A DNA stretch of 64,000 nt. Origin: Vespula vulgaris. Taxonomy: Eukaryota > Arthropoda > Insecta > Hymenoptera > Vespidae. The stretch is from assembly GCF_905475345.1 (NCBI RefSeq), contig NC_066590.1, positions 5,966,001 through 6,030,000 on the forward strand. Direction: 5' to 3'. A program made the position numbers and the translations under genes. This document shows positions 36,828-51,169 of the stretch, piece after piece. Position 1 is the stretch's first letter. Each line of letters starts with the position of its first letter. The notes beneath the pieces were generated by a model. The model searched no databases. It worked only from the letters and a program-made list of their open reading frames with translations, and was not told the origin of the DNA.

Positions 36828-38276
36828 TAATTAATATAAGGTAGTTTGTAAGATTTTATAAACAAATTGTATATAAATCGAATTTATTATCGATTATTAT
36901 TCAAGTGTTTATTTCAATTAAGAAATTTTCTTATGTTATTACAATAGTACTATCATGGTATTGATAAGTGTTTATTAATTTTAGCAATTTTTTTATGAAA
37001 ATATAAAAATTTGCAAAATGATATTATTATTCTATCATAAAAAATGATAAGCTTCGTTTCACTATTTTAGCAATTAATAATTCTCCTATATTTTCCTGTA
37101 ATATAATAGATATCTATTATAATAATTGTTTAGAAACAAAAGTTGTTGAATGAATATGCGACGTATGTATATATACCTGGAAAGTGTGTAATCATTCATT
37201 TATTATATACTTTAATATGTACTGAATCTATGCACATCATTTATTCATTACTAGATTACATAAACTATTGTACAAATTGAATAGAATATAATATAATTTT
37301 TACCTTTGTCTAAAAGATTGATCTATATTGATTAAAAAAGACCTATTGTATAAAGCAAAATCTATTAAATTGATTAAAATCGATACTGGAAAATATTTTA
37401 CGTTTCGTTGTGTGGACTACAGCATATATTAAAATAATTGCAAATTTTCGTTTTATTATATAGCGATTGACGAGATGATTTTACACGAGAAAATAAAATA
37501 TCTTATAAGATTAAGAAATGACGGTAGTATAGATAAGACTGTGATATACTATACCGAGACGAACTACAATGCATAAATTAATCTTAGAAAGTTTATGTTA
37601 TTTTGAATCGAAAAAGAGAACTTATCTTTTATCGGCGAAATTAGAGAGATACATGGTGACATTAAATGTTATCACTACCGATTATTAAAGTCAGTGTGTT
37701 TCCGCCTGTCGACGAAGATTGGTGTGGGGAATTGTACAACAAAGGCTTGCAAAGGAAAGCAGTCACCTTCGAAATTCTAATTGTTTTGTAAACGTGACTA
37801 TCATAACGTTAGTTCTGCTTGCTAAAATCTGCTTTTATCTTTCTTGATACATACAAACAAATTTTATTCATTAAATAAAAATAAAAAAGAAAGTAGAAAA
37901 GATTTATTTATTAAAAAAGTGTCACGAGAAAATTTGATCGAACGAATGTATAAGAGGATCATTTTACCGGTAAAATGCAATTACTCATCAGTCCAATCGT
38001 CGTCAAACGAAAAATCAATAAATGACGATGATATAAAAGTTAAAGATAGAAAAATAATGTGACCATTTATGTTTAACAAGAAAACACATTGCCAGTTCGA
38101 TAAGGATCTTTTTGGATTTGGATTTTCCATTCGAAGACCTAATCCTTTTCACTTTCAAGTATTATTGACGTTACCAATTCTTAAGTTAAAATGAGAAAAA
38201 CAGAGTGACGTTTTCGAAGAATCAAATTTTGTCCTATCGTTGTCATTGTGATATATAGGAAAGTTTTTCTGCCAAA
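36828..38276. other. Intergenic stretch upstream of the first peptide receptor
   Basis: AT-rich sequence with no supported exon. The left part is the EIF1AD 3' flank. A reading frame at 37844-38062 (Lys-rich) lacks splice partners or similarity. The right part should carry the promoter and 5' UTR of the receptor gene. Confidence 0.5.
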
Positions 38277-41200
38277 ATGGATTGTACAAAAACAATTTTT
38301 AACGAAAACGATTTTTGGAACAAGGATATGAAAAATATAACGGAAGAAGAGTATCTTAATGAAATATTAGGTCCAAAATATCTTCCTATGAATATGGTAT
38401 TGCCTCTAACTACCGTTTATGTGGCAATCTTTGTGTCAGGAATTTTTGGTAATATCGCCACTTGTACAGTTATAATAAAAAATGCATCGATGCAAACTTC
38501 AACGAACTACTACCTCTTCAATTTGGCTATTTCCGACCTGACTCTACTTATACTCGGTAAGCCTTCTATGCATCTTGCTTAACGATGCATTTAAAAGAGA
38601 GTTTTCACGGTGCATAACAAATCGATGTTAATAAAAATTGATCGAATCGACAAGGTATAACTCTTTCATTCTCTATCTATCGTCTATCTATCTTGATTTT
38701 TTTCATTTTACGTCAAACGAATGACGATATTCATCGCTCGAATTGCTTTAATCTAATTAAGGGCAAAATTTGATGAATGATAATTTCTGATAGACGATTA
38801 AAACATGTTCGTGACAATGATAATGCGATTAGATTTTCAAGATCGTGAACATTTGTAAAACTAAATGAGATAGTAAAGATTATAATGACGCAAATTGTTG
38901 ATGCAGATCTTATTTTCTTTTTTGTTCTTTTTTTTTCAAAGGAGAAAGATCGTTGAAAATTGAGATATTTTACAAATTGAAACGTTTGATTTCAATACGC
39001 GATACGTTTTCCTCTCCTAAATGAGAAATGAAGATAACAAGTTTTAAATTAATCTTAGCTTTGTGTGTGCTCTGTACACTCACGATTTTATCTCGTCTGT
39101 GTCTTATTTATCGATAGTAAGGTTGCTTCTATTTACGTCATTACGAAACACTTCAAATCTCTGTCAAATTTGTATCACCAAATGAAAATTATCCTTAATA
39201 CCAATTAGCTATCTTCGCGTTAGCATTACTCGTTATTAATGAGATACGATACGTTTATCTATTTAATGAAAGATTGAATTATTACAAAAAAAAATTAACC
39301 ACATAGAAAATTTGAAGAAAATAATATTTGTTTATACGTATCGAAAGGAAAAGAGAAAATATAATATATAACTACTCCTATATTAAGAAATGTAATAGAA
39401 TGAGAGTGGTGCTCGAGAGGTTTTTATTTCCTTGAAATCGTAACACGTCGAGTTCGATAGTATCAAAAAGGTGTACGTGATAGTTCGAAGATTTTACTTT
39501 CTCTCGTATGAAACATAATAAAAAAGAAAAAGAAAAAAGAATTCAAAAAACGTTCACAATTTCCATTATACTCGTTCTGCGAAAAAAATGATTAATAAGA
39601 GAAAAGAGTGAAACAGACGGAAATACAATAAGATAAAACGCGATATGCAAACAAACAAATTATTTTATCTGGCAATAATATGCTAACGCATTATAAATCT
39701 CACGAGAAAAATATCTGCAAATCGAACGATAATATAATGCAAATTCCTTTCATTAATTGGATATCGATCGGAAATATATAATGCAAAATGAGATTTTAAT
39801 GTTCAAATTTATCACAAAATTTCAGGTTTGCCGAATGAACTTAGCGTATTTTGGCAACAATATCCTTGGACTTTGGGAGTTGCACTTTGCAAAATTAGAG
39901 CATACGTGTCCGAAATGTAAGAGATTTTTCCCCATTCACTATTTCTTTAACAATCTTTTATCTTAGCTTCTATATCTCTTTCGCAGGTCTTCTTACGTGT
40001 CAGTTCTCACGATAGTGGCTTTCTCGATGGAACGATATTTTGCCATTTGTCATCCCCTTCATGTTTATACTATGAGTGGACTGAAAAGACCAATACGCTT
40101 CATTTTCGCCACATGGTTTATAGCTTTAGTATCAGCGATACCCTTCGCCATTTATACTAAAGTCAACTTTGTCGAGTACCCTCCAGGTTAATAAAGAAAT
40201 AATAGCTTATACTTTGATTGTCGGAAAAGATATGACATTACATATCTATTCTATCTTCTACGATATATACCTATATAAGCTTTAACACGTATTATTATAT
40301 TGTCCAAAGGATTATAATATATATATGAGAATAATAATGAATTTCAACATTCGTAGAATCAGGAAATTACTCCACCGATTCGGCAATCTGTGCGATACTA
40401 TCAACTAATATGCCGAATTTTCCACTCTACGAGATAAGCTGCATCATCTTTTTCTTTTTACCGATGCTCGTTATTCTCGTTGTTTACACAAGGATGGGTT
40501 TGGAAATAAAAAGGAGTATGAAACGTATAGCGGGGCCGATCGTTCACAGCTCGATTCACGGAGAAACGCGACAGGTTCAATCGAGGAAATCCACCATCAG
40601 GATGTTAAGTACACATTGTCGTTCCTCTTATTAAAATTATGAATTTAAAAATATCATGTATAAGATATATACGATTATTTTTTTGTTGCAGGTGTCGTCG
40701 TTATCATGTTCTTTCTCTGTTGGGCACCCTTTCATACTCAGAGATTGCTCTACGTTTATGCAAAGGATTGTGATTATTATCCCGACTTAAACGAATGGCT
40801 TTATATTTTGAGCGGATGCCTTTATTACTTCAGTACCACGGTAAATCCAATTCTGTACAATATGATGAGCGTAAAGTACAGAGAAGCTTTTAAACAAACG
40901 ATTTGCTGTAAACGGAAATTAAGGAAAAGATGGACCGTCACACCACCCGATCTTTGTCGATGCGAATCTAACGAAGAGGCTCATCTACCACGTTTTATAT
41001 GCTCTATGAGGTTTGCTCGACGATGAAAAAATAGTATAAATAAGATGAATAAACATGACAAAAATAAGTAAATTAATAATAATATTAATATTATATATAT
41101 ATATGTATATAAATATTTTTAAGGTATAGATTCGGCCAGGCAAAAAAAGTCTTTCGATTTTCCTCGAATCGAGATCGAGTTGCTCAAGACGGATCTATGT

Positions 41201-41364
41201 GTGATCGTTACGGTGAAATTCGGAAGATTAAGAATCAGGATTCATCCAAATCTCTTCTGAATAATAACGGACATCCTGTTATGCAAGAACGAAGCACTGA
41301 GGAAAGTACAGCATCGAAAGAGATAGTGAAAGAATCGATCTCAACGGCTAGTAGTAACCTCTAA
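38277..41364 (+). CDS. Pyrokinin/PBAN (neuromedin-U family) receptor, first tandem copy
   Basis: Class A GPCR for PRXamide neuropeptides, expected in the plasma membrane. Six exons (38277-38556, 39826-39916, 39987-40186, 40357-40608, 40692-41010, 41124-41364) give 460 aa. TM1 contains GIFGNIATCTVI and TM2 contains NYYLFNLAISDLTLL. TM3 ends MERYFAICHP, in which the DRY box is ERY. TM6 has FFLCWAPFHTQR and TM7 has STTVNPILYN (NPxxY type). Conserved Cys occur before TM3 (ALCKIRAY) and in ECL2 (DSAICAIL). The N-terminus has an N-glycosylation site (NIT). The last exon uses a weak donor, ATGAG|GTTTGC. It is accepted because the tail stays open for 80 codons and the site matches the paralogue at 45124; without it the protein stops four codons later. 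Family is firm; ligand (pyrokinin versus related PRXamide or CAPA peptides) is not resolved. Confidence 0.9.
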
Positions 41365-42725
41365 TAAAGACAATGACCGTGTATTTTAATAATCGGCGAA
41401 AATCCTGATTTTTCTCTTTACCTGAAGCTACTAAAAGAAAAATCTTGTTAATTTTATATATATATATATACATGCGCATAAAAAGTTGGTATTTGTTATT
41501 TTTTCTTTTAGTTCTTTGTATATTTTGTTAATGATATTATCGAAAATTTTTAAGTACAAAAGTGAGTCAGTATTGATAAGCGAAATGTGTAACTTTTTTT
41601 TTAATAAATCGATCATTAAAAGAAGTCTTTTTAATATTTCCTTTAGATAATATCGACATTATATGAAGACGAGGAAGGAGTTATCATAAGAAGTAATTTT
41701 ATTTTATATAAAAAACAAGACGTCCTTTGTGTTCTTTATCAATCGATCAATTTATATGCAGATCAAATCTCCGGCAAAGACAACTATGTTTTCTGAATTC
41801 AATACAACAGAATAACAAAGGAATCAAGTTTGTTACGGAAAATTATTTCTTTATTTTCTTTCATCGTTCTTTTTATGTTTATAGTTTTTTTTTTTTCTGA
41901 AACAGTCACTCTTCACAGTAACTCGAAGTTTTAGCCAAAACTAAGCAAAACCATTGAGCTTTAACTCACTTAGTTTATCCCCTCTCTTCCTTTTCTCTTC
42001 CGTTCCATGCGAAACATAGCGTATCGTGCTTCACTATCAATACGTTTCAAAGTTCATCCTCTATATACCCAATTGCAAACAATATATATTTATAAGATGA
42101 TATAGAACATTTCTCACATTTAATGCAAAGCAAAGCTGCAGGAGACACGTGAAATTTAAATGCGAAAAGTGAACAATCCCCCAAAATAATTGATCTTTGA
42201 CTCGATGAATGATTTCGTATCAAATATCGATCTTGATTCATTGTTAAATGAACAAAGTAAAAAATCGTGTTTTACTTTTAAAATTATAATGCATTAGCAC
42301 GAATATTTATATTGTTTTAATATGCTTTTTATTGTTTTTAGATTAAGTTGATGAAATTTTCTTTCAATTAATATATTTTTATATATAATTCGCATTCGCA
42401 AAGGATATACATACTTTGTTTTTTCTTTTTTTTTTACAAAAGGCAACTTCGTTGTTATCAACGTTCTCATTAATTTCAAATCCTGTCGTACTGACGTACT
42501 TAAATTTTTGTCAAAATGTATAATCTAACCTAAGCCATGTAAAATATAGTTGATCCAATCTGTCACTTATTGAACATGCTACGAAAGGAAACGTACGCGG
42601 AAAACATGAACTCAGTTTTGTCCGTATTTCTAATCCTTTTTAAGGGAATTGTAAAAGTGACAATAGACAATATACATCGTTAGTAATGATCTTATTATTT
42701 GATGATATATTACATTAAGATTTAA
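41365..42725. other. Intergenic stretch, nothing recognised
   Basis: AT-rich DNA downstream of the first receptor gene. A TA-rich run lies near 41453-41470. Short frames on either strand lack similarity or splice context. Confidence 0.5.
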
Positions 42726-43630
42726 ATGAAAAGAATTCAATCCTATTGCAAACGTCAAATGAATTCGGATGAAAATGAAAAAACTTTTCGATATTGGTAC
42801 TTGGTAAGTAAGATTACTTTTAAATCTATCTCTTTCTCTTTCTTATTTTTTTTTGTTCTTTATATTTTTTTACAATTCAATCATAATATTGGAATAAACT
42901 TTAATCAATTTAATATAATTTAATAATTGATACTTTGACAAAATCGCACAAGACAAATTAACTTACTCACATGCAAAATTGGTGTAATATGCGATTTTGG
43001 AAAACTCTGAACAAACTTTGTTCAGAGAGAGTTACCAAACTGTTAGATAAATCGATAAACATCACTAACATTTTCAAAATAAATCATTTTTCTCGTTCAC
43101 TGCTTCCACATCTTTTTATATGATTTTTCTGAATGGACCGACGATATCGCTGATTATTAATCTTTGCCGACATTTTTCTTAGTAGCGAATGCAAAAATAT
43201 TTTACTTTCATAAACATTTTTTCTCTTATAGATAATCACGTTTCACATATCTTACTTTTGAAAATTGTTTTTATTATTTCTTTCATACAAGAAATTTATA
43301 AGCCAATAATATTTGAAAAAAAATTGATAAATTTGTCCCAAAAAAATCGGAAAATTCATAGCTTGAAATTCATGTGAAAAACTTTTGCAGCTCCTTCTTT
43401 TTGTTTTCGTAATTGGCACGATAATCCTACTTCTGGAACCTGTCCACGTTTTCAAGCCACCGTATGAAGGCAGTCCCTTTCACGTCGATTGGTTTCAAGT
43501 TCATTTACCTACATGCGCGAGAGATATAATTCCGACTAGGAAAGAAAAATTGAATTATTCTTATTATAGAAAATATGATCGTAGTTCTCAAAAGGATGTG
43601 ATACATTTTTTCCTGCGTAAAGATTTATAG
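42726..43630 (+). CDS. Small single-pass membrane protein, 105 aa, function unknown
   Basis: Exon 1 (42726-42803) ends in a good donor, TTG|GTAAGT, and exon 2 (43391-43630) follows TTTTGCAG, both in phase 0. The join places YWYL directly before LLLFVFVIGTIILLLEPVHV, producing one continuous membrane span (residues about 25-43) after a short polar, basic N-terminus. That continuity across the splice supports the model. The remainder (about 60 aa) is polar, with a Pro-Pro-Tyr and one Cys (HLPTCARD), and ends FLRKDL. No family was recognised. It could be the N-terminal part of a larger type II protein or a short signal-anchored peptide. It lies between two related receptor genes on the same strand. 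An 11-bp perfect palindrome lies in its intron. Confidence 0.5.
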
Positions 43631-45123
43631 AAGAAAAAAAATATAAATATCAAATGATCCTCGATCAAATCGTTTGAACGACTTACGAATAATGATAAAA
43701 ATTCGCTAGGAATTTTTATAGTAGAATACGAGATGGCGAGTTTGAACAAAAAATTTCATAATAAAATGTATTTTATGATATCGTCTTATAATACAGATTA
43801 TATTCGAAATGAATGCGAAATAGGTAAATCAAGAAAATATCCCTAGGGTTCCAAATTCATGAATACATTACAATATTTTCTTACCACATTGAGTTCGCAC
43901 GTTTACATCTTTATATTTTTCTAAGAAGTTCGAAGTTACTTCTTTTTTCTTTAATGATTAATTCTAAAATGAAAATCGTTTCTTTACATTATTATAGCTA
44001 TCACCATATGGATGGTAATAAATAACTTGTCGGTACTTTGAATATGTGAAGAAAATTGGTGGCAGCAGAGATTGCACCTAAGAATTACATGCGATTAACT
44101 TCATAGTCTGATTAATCAACCTACCACCGTTGAAGTACAAAAAGATAATCGACTGGTAATTTATTATTCTGTGGTAAATGTATCAACGAATATTAAATAA
44201 CACATTATATCTGATATTTGACGAATTTTCAGGATTAGCATATGATTTATTTGTTTGCTCATTCTTAGGATTTATTGTTGCGATTATAAGGGATAATGAT
44301 ATTTCACAAAAACTCAATTTCGAGCCAATTCTAAGAAAGAAAATTTAAAAAAGGAACAAATAAATGATACTGTAAAAATGGATATAAAAGGTCGAATAAA
44401 ATAAAAAAAAAATAAATTAAAAAAGAAAAGCCTGATAAATCTTGTGATTAAAAACTAGGAAAGATCGATAATTAGAATAATTTTTTTAAGGAGAGTACCG
44501 TAAATCCTTAACGTATCATGACATGCGCGTGATTTTATTTACGAGTAAAATGGTCCAATTCGCAGACTCTCTTGGATTGAAGCTAAGGGTTGGATGCGTG
44601 GTAGATGGGACGCATGGCAAGCGAATGAAAGTCATAGCAGTAGTGGGTCACACAGTGTTCTCATCACTTGTTCACGAGGTGTCGAGTCGAACGCTCTTAA
44701 ATCGATCATATTTCATTCGCGTATTTTCTAAGCATAATTTATAAAAAATAAAGAATCAAAAAGCTATGAATTTTCGTATAGATATTCGTGATACGGTTTC
44801 GTGATGATTTCGAAGAAGTTTTTCAATGGAACGTGAATTTGAAATAGAACGTTAATTAGAAAATGAAATGATTGTGATCCAAACTGACATAACTTCTTTC
44901 GAAATTGAAAAACGATGGATAATTTCGAAAAATTCAATTTATTGTTATTTTCGATGAGAGATTTTATTTATTCTGTAGTGTGTGTTCACGATTGAAAGAA
45001 TTATTATTAAATCGATAACGAAAAGCAAAAGAAATTATCTTTCTATTCTTATATTTGCTCTTCGTTAATTTGATTAATTTGTTTGCACAATAACGAGAGA
45101 AAGAAATTCAGTATTTAAAAGGC
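43631..45123. other. Intergenic stretch upstream of the second peptide receptor
   Basis: AT-rich, with no supported exon. A frame at 44523-44744 begins with a reasonable ATG context but shows no domain, no signal and no conserved splice context, so it is not called. The right end is presumed promoter and 5' UTR of the receptor. Confidence 0.5.
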
Positions 45124-48100
45124 ATGAATATATCAAACCATTACGTGGTATCTTTAAAAAATCTTACGAATCTGGATGAATCCGAGTATTTGCAAAACAA
45201 ACTGGGTTTGAAGCATTTACCGCTTCAACTCGTTTTACCTATCACCTTTGCTTACGTTATCATCTTCGTTACCGGTGTTTTCGGGAATATCATGACATGT
45301 ATTGTTATTAAGAAGAAACCAACGATGCAAACCGCTACGAATTATTATCTCTTTAATTTGGCCATCTCGGATCTTCTCTTATTGGTTCTAGGTGAGTCCA
45401 TCTATCTAAGAATTTGTTTGTTTTAACTTTCACGAAGTTCAAAGAGTTTTGACGCTCGTAAGTCGCCAACGAATTGCTGTACATATACGTTTATAGGTTG
45501 TGAAAAGAAATTTTAAAGATAGTATGTATTCTTTTCTATCTAAAAAAAAAAAAAAAAATCGCATAAATATTTACATACATATACGCGTACATTTTCCGCG
45601 ATTTTCGTGAACAATTGCATCAATCACTGTCACCGACTTTTTGAGCGAAGATAAATTTGTTCGTATTCTTGAATAAAGTCCCTTTTTTATATTACCCTCA
45701 TTTTTTCCTAAGCTTGATACTCTATCACTTTAAACGATCCTTTTGTTTCCATACAGAAAAAGTTAAGTTTAATTTATTTGCGAACTTTAAAACGTTATAA
45801 CGATAATGGCATTGTTCTTAAGAGAGCAATTTGTGCAACATTCCAAGTTTCTCACGATTCTTATTTACTTTTCATTTAAATGATTTCAATAATTTCTCTC
45901 CGAGGGAAAAAAGTATTAGAATTTCAAACAAGAAAGTACCTAACTAAACCAATTTGCTATTCATTATAATTTTATTTTTACATTCATCCAACGTTCTCGA
46001 ATTTATTCTATTCCTATTCTACCATTTTTCTTTGAAAATTTTAATATTGCATTTTGTTCGTATGCATTCTACTCTATGTTATACATTTCCGTCCGTCAAA
46101 AGATATGAACCGTCATGCTCGAAAGTCGCTGTGCTTGCAAATTCTCTTGGAACACGCATGATTCGATCTTTAACTCACGATTAAAAATTCATTCATCGAA
46201 TGATATCCTCATTATATCCAGAATTTATTAACGGCTTCCACTTATTCCAAATCATTCACTATTCTAGTTCTCTATCATCTAAATATCAATCTTTGAAATT
46301 TTTCATAAGCATTCGTTATTCGATTTAAAGCTTTCGTTAATGATGCATGAAGATTAACAGAGATGCGGGAAAAGAGTAAAATAAAATATTTGCAAATGGA
46401 TTAGCATGAGCAAAAAAAAACCGATGGAAGAATACAAAATTATTGGCTATCAGAGTACAAAATTGTATTATACAAAAGTCAGACTTTCAATATGCTATAA
46501 GCATGTATTAAAATTTTTTTTATAAAATCTATTGGCAAAATATAGATAGGGAATACCATAAAAATTCGAATCTTCATCTCTTACCAAAAAAAAACTAAAA
46601 AGATTTATCGATTGTATACGAATATATATAAAGAAGATGCGTGTGTATATGCAAAAGTAGATAAGCAATTTATCGTTTTTTTGGATAACATTTTAAGGAA
46701 GATAAACGTGTGTGTATGTATGTCTATATGTATATAGATATATGTATGTATAAAATATAGAAATAACGATATAAACTTTGAGACTACATAAATCTCTTTC
46801 CATAGTATCATATTTTTGATCCCTCTTTTACCTTCTTTGAGCTAAGATCTCGTCGATAAAAAATCACATCCATATTATTCTCCATATTATTATAACAAAA
46901 TCGTTGAATAAACGTTATTTTAATTAGCGAAATTATTAAGGTTCATTATGCAATGATAGAAATAATCTCAACAAAGCAAACAATAATAACACGTTAATTA
47001 GCTCTTCTATGCTGAATATTTATCCTTTTTTTCACAGGATTACCCAATGAATTGAGCATATTTTGGGAACAATATCCATGGCAATTAGGATTGTGCATGT
47101 GTAAACTGCGAGCCTTTGTGTCTGAGATGTAAGAATGGAATTTGTTTTGGGATTAACAATTATCTTTTCCTTTAGTATTTTTTTTTTCTTTCTTCCTCTT
47201 TCTTACATCTTTTTAAGGTCTTCTTACGCATCGGTGCTTACAATAGTAGCATTTTCCTTGGAAAGATATTTGGCAATTTGTCATCCTTTGCATCTCTACA
47301 CGATGAGTGGTTTAAAGAGACCTATAAGATTTATTCTCGGTGTCTGGCTAGTGGCTTTGATCTTTGCAATACCATTTGCCGTTTACACCACCGTCAACTA
47401 TATCGAGTATCCGCCAGGTGCTATTTTGTTACAAGATACATCATTCATTCCTCATTATCGTGTTTAACAATCGATTTTTTTATTCCTTTTATTCGACGTT
47501 CAGAATCAGGAAGATACTCGGAGGATTCAGCAGTATGTGCGATGCTTTTAGAAAATATGCCAGACTTTCCTCTTTACGAGTTAAGCTGCTTAATATTCTT
47601 TCTCATCCCCATGGTGTTTATAGTGGTTCTCTATGTACGAATGTGTCTCCGAATACAAAGAAACACGCTTGGTCGCAGTATCGAGGGTTCGGTCCATGGT
47701 GAGACGAGACAAGCGCACTCACGAAAAGCTATCGTACGCATGCTTAGTAAGTAAGAGATTCATGATTCAAGAGTAATCTAATTTATAGAATATTTTGATG
47801 AATTACTTGTACATTGTCTCACGTGTTCGACGATACATAACCGAAGTTAATATACGAAATCAATATAAATAACGTAGGAAAAGACGCGTAATATGAAAAA
47901 AATTGATTCTTCTTTCAAGTCTCATTATACACGTTCTTAATTAAAATTATTGCAACTTAAAAAATATTTAGAATTTGACGTTTAAAACTCGATTAACAAC
48001 GCGCTTAAAGCGAACTTCTTTTTCCTATAAATTATTAAAATCCCTGAACGTTGAATGACATCTTTTATATAATTGAAAGACAAAATGTACGAATATCCAT

Positions 48101-49635
48101 CATAATTTGAAAGTCCTTTAACGAAAGCTCGTTCAATGAATGAAAAGTTCGTCGACTGAAGCACCCAATGCTGTGTGTCAAAGCAAACTGTTAAGTGGAA
48201 CAAATAAAAGCTGATATACGCATGTGCAGTGGTAGTCAATAACGGTGATTTCATGTCGATGAGAGAAGGTTCTCTTCCCACCAATTTTTTATTAGACGAA
48301 AAAATTTAATCATGCCTTTGAAACGTTTATAAAAATGTGTTTAAACGTCATATTCAATCTGGTAGGAGAACGAATAAAACTAATGATCCAAATTCCGAAT
48401 ATATTTTTAACTGACGTATATTTTGCAATTGAATTTCAATAAATATTATTTGTTTATTAAATGTAATCGTTACTAGAATAACAAATTGAGAGTCATGTTT
48501 CTCTGAGTAGTTGGTACAATCGTATATTTATTCATCTCACGTCTTTCAAAACGTAATTATATTTTCCTCTGTACGAATAGACTAATATGAAATAGATAAA
48601 AGGTGAAACTTCTCTTATCATTCTAGCGGATTGCTGAATTATTATTCACAATAGCTGTGTATATTCGTTACATGATATACGTACGTCAATCAAAATTCGA
48701 ATACTGCCAACCGATGAATGTACATGCATACGAACGTATTTCAGCAAAGGGACCAAAGGATAAACGTTTACCTTTCGAACATTTATTTGCTTTTGAGAAC
48801 ATTTGAAGCGCCTTTTACTGTCGTTTATATACTTTTACGCGTTTCAGTTCTTTCAATTTCTACGTTCTATCTATACTTATTTATCTAGATTCAAAAAATG
48901 TATAAAAACGAAATATAAAAGAATCCTATCTACACAAATATGTTTCAGTCGCCGTTGTGATAATGTTCTTCGTTTGCTGGGCACCATTTCATGCACAACG
49001 ATTGCTTTACGTCTATCGAACGTCGTACTTCGACGATATAAATGAATGGTTGCATCCGTTGAGTGGGTGCCTTTATTATTTCAGTACCACCGTTAATCCG
49101 ATTTTATATAATGTGATGAGCGCAAAATACAGGATGGCATTTAAAGAAACATTATGGTGTTCGTCTGTCAATCTTTCTACACCATCGGACGGTAACAATA
49201 GCGTCACGGTTTATGATTGTGAAACTGGGAAAGAATTTCGTATGCTGCGTGTAAGGAGTTCTCGTTACAAAAGGAGTATCAAGAGGTAAATCTATTGCTT
49301 GTGAAAAAAAAAATAGAAGAATAGAAAAAAATTAAATCGTACTTATATCGAGTTTAAAAAGAATCCTTCGAAGAAAAAATTCCTAACGATTTATTTTCAG
49401 ATATGATTCGAGCGAACAAGCAAACATTTTACAACGATCTTTAAAGAATTTGCATAGGAATAACGAGGACGATGGGAGAAGTTCTCCGACCGAGACTTTC
49501 ATCGATGATGATCCATCGATCATCGCATCGATAGAACTTACGAAATCATCGCTGGTTGTACAATCGTACAACGGACGAGCGAGATGTTGGACGACCAAAA
49601 AGGAAAGGACCTCTTCAAAGGAGACGCATATTTGA
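45124..49635 (+). CDS. Pyrokinin/PBAN (neuromedin-U family) receptor, second tandem copy
   Basis: Six exons (45124-45391, 47038-47128, 47218-47417, 47504-47746, 48949-49285, 49401-49635) give 457 aa. Exons 2 and 3 are exactly the same length (91 and 200 bp) as in the copy at 38277, and all five introns have the same phases (1, 2, 1, 1, 2). Shared features are NYYLFNLAISDLLLL in TM2, LERYLAICHPLH at the end of TM3, GLKRPIRFI, FFVCWAPFHAQRLLYVY in TM6 and TTVNPILYN in TM7. The N-terminus has NIS and NLT glycosylation sites. The cytoplasmic tail differs from its partner, being Ser/Asp-rich and longer before the last exon. Tandem duplication followed by divergence is clear; ligand preference may differ. 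Introns 1 and 4 are much longer than in the first copy apart from intron 1, which is long in both. Confidence 0.9.
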
Positions 49636-51099
49636 TCCGGACATTATTTTCTTAGACGCAAGAATTCGTTCTATAAGTTTATTCTACAGACGGAAGAAAA
49701 CTAATGAAGATAGATAAATCGGATGAGGTTTTCTTTTAATTCCCAATGGATATTCGGTATTTCATATGAAAGATGAAATTTGTTTTTTCTTTATGAATAT
49801 TGATAGTTAATGTAAAATTTCTTAAAGATATTACGCTCGTACAAATGCGCTCGGAATTTTCTAATAAATACGAAGAACGACCGATTAAAATCTGTTAAAT
49901 TGTTGACAATTATTTATGTTTGCAGATCATATTTTAAGTACAAGAAAACTAATGTATCTTTTATGCTCTTTCACGTAAATCGAAGGATTAATCGTATACC
50001 GTAAATATAAAATTTTTATTTGTTAGATATACCATTCAATAATCGTATATATATATATACGTGTATATACGATATTATATTATCTCTATTTTGACAATTA
50101 AATAGCAATCATTTTTCACTTCCATAACTGTAATAACATATCGAATGATAAAGAGAATTAAACAATACTGCAAAATTACATTGTGTGACAGTCGAATATG
50201 TACGTACATGTAAATGTTTTATGCTGTAAATATACACTGCTTCTCTAACAAGTGTATTCTCCTAAATAAATGGTTTTAATTGTGAACATGCATATATCCG
50301 TCCATTTTATATAGGTTATTATATTTTTAGTATGCCATTTTCTTTTTTTACTGAAATGCGTTGAATTTACTGACGCCAAATATCGTTGGATTTTATACAA
50401 AAACTTAATGAAATTATAAGAAATAATTTAATTGTACATCCGACAGATAACTCAAAAGATATATGCATATTTATATAAGGATGATTACATATTTATTTTC
50501 GAAATATACATACGCTTATAGTGTTGTACGTTTGAAAAAATCACTGAATCTCCATCATAATAGGGCAGAGCACAAAAAAATATATATCTCTCTCTCTTTC
50601 TTTCACTTTCTCTCTATCTCTCTCTTTCTCTTTCTTTCTCTCTCCGATCTCTCCTTCTCTCTCACTCTCACACTTTTCTCTCTCTCTCTATCTCTCTCTG
50701 TCTCTTTCTTCCAATATTGAAAAAAAGTATGACTCACCCAAAGCACGCAACGAAGTTTTCTTTTCAATTTTCTTCATAATCACAGCAGTATATACTTGAC
50801 GAAGGTTCCATATTTATCCATTGCACATAGCACACTAATAGCATTACTTTTTGAGGATCATACCTGTCGTTGACGTGCAACGAATATCTTGGTATTATCG
50901 AGTACAACACATTGTACAGAATACGAAATAATACCAACGAAACTTTATTATTTTCAGAAGAAATTTGATTATTAAGACCACTATTTATTACTTTGTTGTC
51001 TGGAGAGAATCTATTATTTAGAAAGTAAAATATTATGCCACAGTGCATATTGGAAAAGACCGAAATATTAAAAAACTTGGATTAGAAGAGCTTACTGCG
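49636..51099. other. Intergenic stretch between receptor gene and repeat array
   Basis: Receptor 3' flank (AATAAA motifs near 49862 and 50265) followed by AT-rich DNA. A CT-rich simple repeat lies at 50587-50712. No gene was found. Confidence 0.55.
50587..50712. repeat. CT-rich low-complexity tract
   Basis: Irregular (CT)n/(CTTT)n sequence of about 125 bp; it yields a spurious Ser/Leu/Phe reading frame. Confidence 0.85.
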
Positions 51100-51169
51100 C
51101 GATCTTAACGAGAATTATTTAAATTAAAAAAAGATATTACAAACAATTTCATTGTTACGCCCTCTCATA